Assembly (NCBI GenBank): GCA_023265495.1
Contig: JAHFTP010000082.1
Location: 1 to 7,647 of the forward strand
Length of the DNA: 7,647 bases
Direction: 5' to 3'
Source of the DNA: Chlamydiota bacterium
Lineage (GTDB): Bacteria; Chlamydiota; Chlamydiia; Chlamydiales; Rhabdochlamydiaceae
Below, in pieces: positions 1 through 5,374 of this stretch (positions within the stretch are counted from its first letter, which is position 1; each line of letters starts with the position of its first letter). Below the pieces are notes generated by a model, which was given only the letters and a program-made list of their open reading frames with translations, searched no databases and was not told where the DNA came from. Both the position numbers and the translations under genes were made by a program.

Positions 1-826
1 GTTGTCTGATGAGGGGGTTGTCATCATCAATCAGAGAGAGAAGAATTGTATAGGATTCCTTTTGGGTGTTGTGTGCTAAAATTTTTACGGCTGCAAGACG
101 TATTTCTCTATTCGTGCTTTGCAGCAGTTCTGTCAGGGAAAATAAAGCGATAGAAAAAATTCTCGTCGAGAGAAGATCTAAGCACATAAGATACACTTGT
201 GTATCCTTAGCTGTTGCCGCAATCTTTTCTATATGTTGAAAGACAGCAGTGGAGCAAGAGGTGAGCAAGTCTTTATACAGATAACGTTCATATCCTTGCG
301 TTTTGCAGATTGTTTTTATAAGGAAATGTACGACGTCAAGGTCTGCTACTTCTGTGGCAGCAGTGTAGGCTTTTGCTCTGACAAGGAATAAGGAGTCCTC
401 TAATAAGGAGAGAATGATTTTTTTGTCGATGAGCTTAGGAGAAAGGGCTGCGCACCGCGCAGTGAATAGCCTTTTTTCCCAAAAGAAACTGTGGGCCCAT
501 TTTTTAGCATAGGGAATCAGGAAGTGAGTGAGGATCTCTTCTTTGATGGCATCCCAATCACTTCCTTTGAATCGATGGTTAAAACTTTCCAAGACGATGA
601 GTAAAGAATCTGCTCGGTTCAAGTGATGGGGGACTCTCAGAGGGGAGGTTCGTGTCTTAAGAAGCATCTCTTGCATTAGGATGGCTGTGAGCTTTTCTTC
701 CACTCGTCTTTTTCTCTTGTTGGAGAAGGAATATAAAAGCTCATCTGCCAGCAGAAAAAGGAAGCAAGCGGCCAGTATGGATAGTTCAATAATAAATGCT
801 AAATAGAATAGATTTAATGTTTTCAT
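1..826 (-). CDS. Membrane-anchored HEAT-like helical-repeat protein, 3' end outside window
   Basis: An open frame runs from an ATG at 826-824 to the left edge without a stop (275 codons seen, C-terminus missing). Residues about 5-27 form a hydrophobic segment (NLFYLAFIIELSILAACFLF), followed by a basic cluster KRKRR at 37-41. This predicts one N-terminal membrane anchor with the rest in the cytoplasm. Residues about 118-170 and 232-275 look like repeated helix pairs of HEAT type, for example KRLFTARCAAL, LVRAKAYTAATEV and EIRLAAVKILAHN, with the usual 'D..LIR' turn near the edge. HEAT repeats are protein-protein scaffolds; no catalytic motif is visible. The start ATG overlaps the stop of the upstream REC gene (ATGA) and has no strong Shine-Dalgarno of its own, so translation is probably coupled. 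A job as partner of the adjacent response regulators is inference. The frame is certain; the fold is a judgement by eye. Confidence 0.8.
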   Translation of the reverse strand, partial: MKTLNLFYLAFIIELSILAACFLFLLADELLYSFSNKRKRRVEEKLTAILMQEMLLKTRTSPLRVPHHLNRADSLLIVLESFNHRFKGSDWDAIKEEILTHFLIPYAKKWAHSFFWEKRLFTARCAALSPKLIDKKIILSLLEDSLFLVRAKAYTAATEVADLDVVHFLIKTICKTQGYERYLYKDLLTSCSTAVFQHIEKIAATAKDTQVYLMCLDLLSTRIFSIALFSLTELLQSTNREIRLAAVKILAHNTQKESYTILLSLIDDDNPLIRQ

Positions 827-1206
827 TTATTAATGAGACGCTTTGCTTTTAATACGAGCAGGTCCAAGTTAAATGGCTTAGTCACATAGTCGATGGCGCC
901 TTCTTTTAATCCTTGTATGAGATCTTTTTCTGAGGAGAGCATAGAAAGGAAGATCACAGGACAGTGGGAAGGGTGTGTTTTCTCAATGGTTTTGAGGATT
1001 TCTAGGCCGTCCATATCAGGAAGGAGTCGATCTAGGATGACAAGATCCGCGGAGGCCAGTGCATTTTTCTCTACCAAGTCCCGGATGGCCTCCGTTCCTC
1101 TTGAATAAGTCTTTACCTCGTAGCTTTCCTCTTCAAAAGCAATGACCAATCGTTTCAGAAGGTCAGTGTCATCGTCTACAATAATAATAATTTTCCCTTG
1201 AGTCAT
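823..1206 (-). CDS. Stand-alone REC response regulator (CheY-like)
   Basis: A 127-residue single-domain receiver. All expected REC residues are visible: the acidic pocket DDD at 11-13, phospho-acceptor Asp59 (VILDRLLPDMDG), Ser88 in the Thr/Ser switch position (FLSML), and Lys110 followed by Pro111 (TKPF). No output domain follows, so it should act through protein contacts or as a phosphate shuttle or sink. The start is supported by AAGGAG six bases upstream of the ATG (plus coordinates 1213-1218). It lies 20 bp after the HPt-REC gene and overlaps the next gene by four bases, so the three form an operon. Its sequence is about 65% identical, ungapped, to the REC domain of the upstream gene, indicating a tandem duplication. 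The cognate kinase is not in the window. The family call is secure; the pathway is unknown. Confidence 0.93.
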   Translation of the reverse strand: MTQGKIIIIVDDDTDLLKRLVIAFEEESYEVKTYSRGTEAIRDLVEKNALASADLVILDRLLPDMDGLEILKTIEKTHPSHCPVIFLSMLSSEKDLIQGLKEGAIDYVTKPFNLDLLVLKAKRLINK

Positions 1207-1212
1207 TTTTTT

Positions 1213-1218
1213 CTCCTT
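1213..1218 (-). promoter_or_regulatory. Shine-Dalgarno site of the stand-alone REC gene
   Basis: AAGGAG on the minus strand, six bases before the ATG at 1206. It is the strongest ribosome-binding site in the left operon. By contrast, the first gene has a weak site inside an inverted repeat and the third relies on stop-start overlap. Confidence 0.75.
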
Positions 1219-1226
1219 ACAAGTGT

Positions 1227-1937
1227 TTATTCTTTTGCCTTACGGATGAGAGTGCGAGCTTTTTGCATGAGTATGTCTAGGCTAAAAGGTTTTGTGATAT
1301 AATCTATGGCCCCTTCCTTAAGACCTGATAGGACATCTGTTTCTGCTGAGAGCATAGAGAGAAAGAGTACAGGACAATGAGAGGGAAATTTTTTTTCTAT
1401 CGCTTTCAGAATCTCTATGCCATCCATGTCGGGAAGCAGCCTATCCAAAATGAGAAGATCTGCAGAGGAGAGGATCTTGCTTTGTGTTAAATCTTCGACG
1501 GCAGTTTTTCCTGATGCAAAGGTGATAACAGAATATTGCTCTGCTGTAAAAGCGATTGTGAGCATTTTTAGTAGGTCCTCGTCATCATCAACGATGATCA
1601 GAGTGGAAATAGGTGTTTTATGGGAAAATCCCTGCTTTATGTTGTGCAAAAATGTATCAAGACGAGAGAAAAACTGTGGGTCACTTGGGCCCTGAGGAAA
1701 TTTTTCTAGTAGAGCAACGAGCTCAGGTTCTAGTTCTTTGCATAAAGCAGAAACGGACATAAAGCTATAGACGCCTCCATTGCCCCCTAGTTTATGCACG
1801 TCAAAGCGGAGGGCGGTAAGGGTTTCTTTATCCCATTTTTTTTTCAATGCATTGATGAATCCTTTGATTCTCTCAATTTTTGCAGGGACCGAGTCTAGAT
1901 ATTCTTTTTCTAGTTTGTCCCATGCTTTTTTATCCAT
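1227..1937 (-). CDS. HPt-REC fusion phosphorelay protein
   Basis: A 236-residue protein with two phosphorelay domains. Residues about 1-100 form a helical histidine-phosphotransfer (HPt) domain; His48 sits in the motif HKLGGNGGVYSF, matching the HPt pattern H-x-L-x-G-x-x-G-x-x-x-F. After a short linker (about 101-111), residues 112-236 form a receiver with acidic residues DDD 117-119, phospho-acceptor Asp165 (LILDRLLPDMDG), Ser194 and Lys216-Pro217. HPt domains pass phosphate between receivers, so this protein could carry both an acceptor and a donor site. There is no kinase catalytic domain and no DNA-binding output. It is the first gene of a minus-strand operon with the REC and HEAT-like genes. 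The start ATG at 1937 has only a weak GTGAG five or so bases upstream, and that element lies in one arm of an inverted repeat. HPt placed before REC without a kinase is a less common order. Domain calls are confident; the signal and target are unknown. Confidence 0.9.
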   Translation of the reverse strand: MDKKAWDKLEKEYLDSVPAKIERIKGFINALKKKWDKETLTALRFDVHKLGGNGGVYSFMSVSALCKELEPELVALLEKFPQGPSDPQFFSRLDTFLHNIKQGFSHKTPISTLIIVDDDEDLLKMLTIAFTAEQYSVITFASGKTAVEDLTQSKILSSADLLILDRLLPDMDGIEILKAIEKKFPSHCPVLFLSMLSAETDVLSGLKEGAIDYITKPFSLDILMQKARTLIRKAKE

Positions 1938-1942
1938 GTAAA

Positions 1943-1974
1943 CTCACAGGATTGTATTGCGTGTTATCTGTGAG
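1943..1974. repeat. Perfect 7-bp inverted repeat over the HPt-REC leader
   Basis: CTCACAG (1943-1949) and CTGTGAG (1968-1974) are exact reverse complements separated by 18 bases. On the minus-strand transcript the second arm (CTGTGAG) ends five bases before the HPt-REC ATG and includes the only Shine-Dalgarno-like bases (GTGAG). It could be an operator in the divergent spacer or an RNA hairpin limiting translation. The arms are certain; the function is inferred, and seven paired bases with an 18-base loop is only a modest structure. Confidence 0.45.
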
Positions 1975-1983
1975 ATATATCTA

Positions 1984-2012
1984 CTGAAATTAATATTCAA
2001 TACCATTTTAAT
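1984..2012 (+). promoter_or_regulatory. Predicted sigma-70-type promoter of glmS
   Basis: CTGAAA (1984-1989, 4 of 6 to TTGACA) and TTTAAT (2007-2012, 5 of 6 to TATAAT) are separated by exactly 17 bases. Transcription would start near 2019, giving a leader of about 32 bases that includes AAGAGG (2038-2043), eight bases before the glmS ATG. A leader this short, in a spacer of only 114 bp, leaves no room for a glmS ribozyme. Confidence 0.55.
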
Positions 2013-2051
2013 TTGGTTTTTGTTTAACAAGAGGGAAAAGAGGTCTTTTGT

Positions 2052-3893
2052 ATGTGTGGTATTTTTGGTTATTTAGGGCCTAAAGATGGGGTGCAGATCT
2101 GTCTTGATGGGCTTAAGCTGCTTGAGTATAGGGGATATGACTCTTCAGGCATTGCCGGCGTGCAAGAGGGGCAGATCAAAGTATGTAAAGAGCTGGGGAA
2201 AATTAGTGTCTTAGAGGAGGTAGTAAAAAGGCAGGGGCTTGTCCTTTATGGCGCCATTGCTCACACGAGATGGGCCACCCATGGCAAACCTTCCAAAGAT
2301 AATGCACATCCTCAGTTGGATCAGAATAAGGCCTTTGCTGTGGTGCACAATGGTGTTATTGAAAATCATGCCGCATTGCACGCGGAGTTAGCAAAGAGTG
2401 GAAAGGTGCATTTTTCTTCAGAGACGGACACGGAAACGATAGCGCAACTTTTGGGCTATCATTATCAAGGAGACATGTTTGCAACTGCAGTAAAGGTATT
2501 TTCTCTTTTAGAAGGATCTTTTGCCGTCGCTCTCATCCAAAGAGATCATCCAGATGAGATGATTGTCACAGCAGAAAAAAGTCCTTTAGTGGTGGGTTTT
2601 TCCTCAGATACCAAAGAGCTATTTATTGCTTCAGATCCCAATGCCCTTGCCTCTTATGAACTAGATATTTACATTCTCTCCGACGGGGAGATCGCTCACC
2701 TAATAAAAGGAAAAAAACCTCAGTTTTTTAGTAGATCGGGTAAGGTCATCGAAAAACATAAACAAGACCTGCAGCTACAAGAAAATATCTTGACTAAGGG
2801 GAAATACGACTACTACATGGAAAAAGAGATTTTTGAGCAGTCGTTTACCCTTAGAGATGCTATGCATAAGCGCTACGATGAAGAAAATAAGACAGCGATT
2901 TTTGAAGAACTCTCCTTCGATCCAAAAGAGCTCTCTTCCATAGAGCATATTATTCTTGTGGCTTGTGGGACGTCATGGCATGCAGCCTTTGTGGCATCGT
3001 ACTATTTTGAGGAGGTAGCCGGGATTTCTACGCGCATTGAGATCGCCTCTGAATATCGATATAAGACGCCTCTTATTTTCCCTAACACTTTAATCATTGC
3101 GCTTAGTCAATCCGGTGAGACGGCCGATACGATAGCTGCCATGCGTCGGCTTCAAGGGAAAGGAGCGAGAACGCTCGCTCTTTGTAATGTTCCCGGCTCG
3201 ACGATAGCTAGGGAAGCTGATGCAACGATCTTTCTTCATGCGGGGCCGGAAGTGGCTGTTGCATCGACAAAGACGTTTACTTCTCAAGTATGTATTTTGT
3301 ATTTGCTCACCCTTCTCCTTGCAAGGCAAAGAAAGATGCGCAAAGAAGAAGGACGCCTCTTTTTTAAGAGGCTCTATGAACTTCCGGAGCAAGTGATAGA
3401 AGTGCTACACCATCACAGACATATTGAGAAGCTAGCAAAGAAATATGCGCACTATGAGGATTTCTATTTTCTAGGTAGAGGAGTTTTATATCCTACCGCA
3501 CTAGAGGCTGCATTAAAGTTAAAAGAAATCGCCTATATCAATGCTGTGGGCTACCCATCGGGAGAGATGAAACACGGCCCGATCGCACTTCTAGGAAAAG
3601 ACCTCCCTGTCGTGATTTTTTGTGCGAATGCATTCCTTCATCAGAAAGTCATGAGTAACCTTATGGAGAGTAAGGCTAGGGGCGCTCCCATCCTGGTCTT
3701 TGGATGGACGGAGTTAAGTGGTGATTTCTTGCCGGTAGTCGACGATGTATTTTACGTTCCCAAAACGTCAGATGCACTTTCTTGCATCCTACTTACTATA
3801 GCCACCCAACTTTTTGCTTTTTATATAGCTAAAGAGAGGGGTGCTGAGATCGATCAACCACGCAATCTAGCTAAGTCTGTAACAGTAGAATAA
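2052..3893 (+). CDS. glmS: Glutamine-fructose-6-phosphate aminotransferase (isomerizing)
   Basis: GlmS converts fructose-6-phosphate and glutamine to glucosamine-6-phosphate and glutamate in the cytoplasm. This is the first step toward UDP-GlcNAc for peptidoglycan and lipid A. The 613 residues match the usual length (E. coli about 609). The N-terminal glutaminase domain (about 2-220) starts with nucleophile Cys2 (MCGIFGYLG) and has LEYRGYDSSG (24-33), HTRWATHG (71-78) and VVHNGVIEN (97-105, oxyanion Asn100-Gly101). SIS domain 1 (about 292-430) has ACGTSWHA, SQSGETADT (352-360) and VASTKTFTSQ. SIS domain 2 (about 462-603) has KLKEIAYINA with Glu492, and HGP with His508. The C-terminus ends in the conserved DQPRNLAKSVTVE with Lys608. 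Cys2 must be exposed by Met removal, so the start is fixed. It is apparently monocistronic: divergent from the HPt-REC operon and convergent with the Fic gene. All key residues are present. Confidence 0.98.
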   Translation: MCGIFGYLGPKDGVQICLDGLKLLEYRGYDSSGIAGVQEGQIKVCKELGKISVLEEVVKRQGLVLYGAIAHTRWATHGKPSKDNAHPQLDQNKAFAVVHNGVIENHAALHAELAKSGKVHFSSETDTETIAQLLGYHYQGDMFATAVKVFSLLEGSFAVALIQRDHPDEMIVTAEKSPLVVGFSSDTKELFIASDPNALASYELDIYILSDGEIAHLIKGKKPQFFSRSGKVIEKHKQDLQLQENILTKGKYDYYMEKEIFEQSFTLRDAMHKRYDEENKTAIFEELSFDPKELSSIEHIILVACGTSWHAAFVASYYFEEVAGISTRIEIASEYRYKTPLIFPNTLIIALSQSGETADTIAAMRRLQGKGARTLALCNVPGSTIAREADATIFLHAGPEVAVASTKTFTSQVCILYLLTLLLARQRKMRKEEGRLFFKRLYELPEQVIEVLHHHRHIEKLAKKYAHYEDFYFLGRGVLYPTALEAALKLKEIAYINAVGYPSGEMKHGPIALLGKDLPVVIFCANAFLHQKVMSNLMESKARGAPILVFGWTELSGDFLPVVDDVFYVPKTSDALSCILLTIATQLFAFYIAKERGAEIDQPRNLAKSVTVE

Positions 3894-3926
3894 GATACAC
3901 CATCTCATTTTGACGTATGCTCCTCA

Positions 3927-5072
3927 TTATTTTTGAAAAAGCTGAAGATAAGAATGATACTCGTAGGTCCTCCCATAAGTTTTTTTTGGGTTTCTTTGAC
4001 TAAGAATCTCAAGATCAATAAATCGATCAATAATTTTTTGGGCTCCGGCTCTTGTTGTTACTTTTGTCCACTCTTGAATTTTGGATACATCAACAATAGG
4101 TTGACGATATAAATTTCGTAGCACTTCTATTGCTGTAGCTGCTGCTGTTTTACCAAGTTTGTGGACCTTGTCCATATCGTTTTCGCGAATACGGGTGATA
4201 TTTGCAGCTATCGAGATAGCAGAGCTTGCAGTCGAAATAACACCTTCAAGAAAGAAATCAATCCACAAATCTATATTCGCAGGATCGCTATGATAAGCTT
4301 GTAAGCAATTGTAGTAGGAGCTTTGATTTTTTTTTAAAAATTCAGATAGATAAAGCAGAGGAATTTCCAACAATTTCTCTTGCCATAGGAACATGGTAAT
4401 CAGAAGGCGTCCTGTTCTTCCATTGCCATCTGTAAAGGGATGTACAGTTTCAAATTGTGCATGTAGTAGCGCAGCTTTAATCAGGGGAGGATATCCATCT
4501 TCTTTAGTATTGATGAATTTTTCGATGTCTCCCAAAGCCCTGGGCAATTCACTAGGAGGCGGAGGAACAAAAGTAGCATTCGATGGCAAAGTGCCGCCAA
4601 TCCAATTTTGCGTATAGCGAAACTCTCCTGGAAAGGAATGATGTGTCGCACGGGCTCCACTCATTAATATACCATGCATCTCGCAGATAAAGCGGACAGA
4701 AATAGGAAGTGTAGTAAAACGCTCAAGACCATAGTTTAAAGCGCGAACATAGTGTATTATGTCTTCCACATCATGGGCCTGGATAGACTTAGGAATGACT
4801 TCTGCTTCAATAGCATCAACCATAGTTGCCTGTGTTCCTTCGATTTGGCTGGAGGAAGCGGCTTCTTTCCGTACAAACATTAAAAGAAAAAAATCTCGAT
4901 CAGGAAGTAATTGGCTTATCCCATCTAATTTACCGATGAGTCGCATGGCCTCTCCATGCTTTACCTCAAGACGAGGGGAAAGAGTCAATGGTTCTCGTAT
5001 GGGGAAAGGGAGGGGGATGAAGGCTTTATAGCCATTAGGTTGTTGGACTAAGCGTCCTATTCTTTGCCACAT
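3927..5072 (-). CDS. Fic-domain protein, class II (probable AMP-transferase)
   Basis: A 381-residue Fic protein. The catalytic Fic motif HPFTDGNGRTGR is complete at 211-222 with His211. Fic enzymes usually transfer AMP from ATP to a hydroxyl of a target protein. Residues about 15-95 form the Fic_N region; it contains SSQIEG with Ser74 and Glu78, fitting the (S/T)xxxE(G/N) inhibitory motif. This makes it a class II Fic, auto-inhibited by its own helix rather than by a separate antitoxin. The flap segment around 148-170 (PGEFRYTQNWIGG, then ATFVPPPP) is typical. The C-terminal part (about 305-380) looks like a winged-helix domain. The start at 5072 gives the usual GYKAFIP opening of the family; the ribosome-binding site is weak. 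The gene converges on glmS with a 33 bp gap and no clear terminator. Target and whether it is secreted are unknown; no signal peptide is seen. Confidence 0.94.
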   Translation of the reverse strand: MWQRIGRLVQQPNGYKAFIPLPFPIREPLTLSPRLEVKHGEAMRLIGKLDGISQLLPDRDFFLLMFVRKEAASSSQIEGTQATMVDAIEAEVIPKSIQAHDVEDIIHYVRALNYGLERFTTLPISVRFICEMHGILMSGARATHHSFPGEFRYTQNWIGGTLPSNATFVPPPPSELPRALGDIEKFINTKEDGYPPLIKAALLHAQFETVHPFTDGNGRTGRLLITMFLWQEKLLEIPLLYLSEFLKKNQSSYYNCLQAYHSDPANIDLWIDFFLEGVISTASSAISIAANITRIRENDMDKVHKLGKTAAATAIEVLRNLYRQPIVDVSKIQEWTKVTTRAGAQKIIDRFIDLEILSQRNPKKTYGRTYEYHSYLQLFQK

Positions 5073-5082
5073 AGGTGTTTCA

Positions 5083-5144
5083 CTGTTTTTTTGTATACAT
5101 CTTGCTTATAAATATATACAAAACAGTTGTTTTTGTATACATCT
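5083..5144. repeat. Three-copy TTTTGTATA motif cluster upstream of Fic
   Basis: TTTTTGTATACATCT occurs twice in direct orientation (5088-5102 and 5130-5144, 42 bp apart). Between them is a reverse-oriented copy, TATACAAAACA (5115-5125), which with 5128-5139 forms a near-perfect inverted repeat around a GT centre (one A/T length difference). The first copy ends 16-30 bp before the Fic ATG. On the minus strand TTGTAT (5116-5121) and TATACA (5092-5097) with an 18-base gap could be the Fic promoter, placing the motifs over it. This looks like an operator array, possibly for autoregulation. The repeats are certain; the function is inferred. Confidence 0.55.
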
Positions 5145-5228
5145 GTAGGTGGTTAGAGTGCAAGATATTAATAATCAAATGCCTGTGGTTTTTAGAGGTG
5201 GCTCTTTCAATCTTGAAGTGCACAAGAG

Positions 5229-5250
5229 ATGTAAATAGAGTCCTTTACAT
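5229..5250. repeat. 7-bp inverted repeat, possible operator
   Basis: ATGTAAA (5229-5235) and TTTACAT (5244-5250) are exact reverse complements with an 8-base spacer (centre-to-centre 15 bp). The size suits a dimeric repressor, but the site lies about 65 bp upstream of the -35 of the 595-residue gene and no regulator is identified. It is not followed directly by a T-run, so it is not a terminator. Confidence 0.3.
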
Positions 5251-5314
5251 TTGCGTGGAACAGGTCTCGGCTTTTTTTAATCTAATTAATTGTTGCGGAT
5301 TTGCTCTGTTTTAT

Positions 5315-5343
5315 TTGCATTAAGATTATGATTAATATATAAT
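5315..5343 (+). promoter_or_regulatory. Predicted promoter of the 595-residue gene
   Basis: TTGCAT (5315-5320, weak -35) and a perfect TATAAT (5338-5343) with 17 bases between. Transcription would start near 5350, about 25 bases before the ATG at 5375. The leader lacks a good Shine-Dalgarno (only AAG in TTTTTAAGTT), suggesting weak or A/U-rich-leader-dependent initiation. Confidence 0.6.
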
Positions 5344-5355
5344 AATTAATTATTA
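5340..5355. repeat. 16-bp perfect palindrome at the transcription start
   Basis: TAATAATTAATTATTA is its own reverse complement. It overlaps the 3' half of the TATAAT box and the predicted start point. It could be a repressor site, or a by-product of an AT-only stretch, where palindromes arise easily. Confidence 0.35.
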
Positions 5356-5374
5356 ACAACAGAATTTTTAAGTT

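Larger units (their letters stand above)
5073..5374. other. 302 bp divergent spacer between Fic and the 595-residue gene
   Basis: An AT-rich non-coding region. It holds the TTTTGTATA motif cluster by the Fic start, a 7-bp inverted repeat at 5229-5250 and the promoter of the right-hand gene. A short plus-strand open frame (5075-5323) exists, but it has no ribosome-binding site, overlaps the repeats and encodes a low-complexity hydrophobic/Cys-rich peptide, so it is not called as a gene. From about 5150 to 5228 I see nothing recognisable. Confidence 0.7.

Noticed and set aside
197..391. 64-residue plus-strand open frame
   Set aside because: It lies antisense to the HEAT-like gene, has no ribosome-binding site and encodes an unremarkable Cys-rich peptide.
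1938..2051. glmS ribozyme or glucosamine-6-phosphate riboswitch upstream of glmS
   Set aside because: The spacer is 114 bp and the predicted leader about 32 bases, too short for the ribozyme, and no pseudoknot-like core is visible.
3894..3926. Bidirectional terminator between glmS and the Fic gene
   Set aside because: No GC-rich hairpin followed by a T-run is present; only scattered T and A runs.
5262..5279. T-run after CTCGGC in the spacer as a rho-independent terminator
   Set aside because: The seven T residues are not preceded by a matching stem; no upstream complement of the GC-rich bases lies within hairpin distance.
5075..5323. 82-residue plus-strand open frame in the Fic/595-residue spacer
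   Set aside because: No Shine-Dalgarno, starts within the repeat cluster, low-complexity hydrophobic composition as expected from AT-rich DNA; a small membrane peptide cannot be fully excluded but is not supported.
3927..5374. Fic gene plus repeats as a mobile element or toxin-antitoxin cassette
   Set aside because: No transposase, integrase, target-site duplication or flanking inverted repeats are seen, and the inhibitory motif is within the Fic protein, so no separate antitoxin gene is needed or found.
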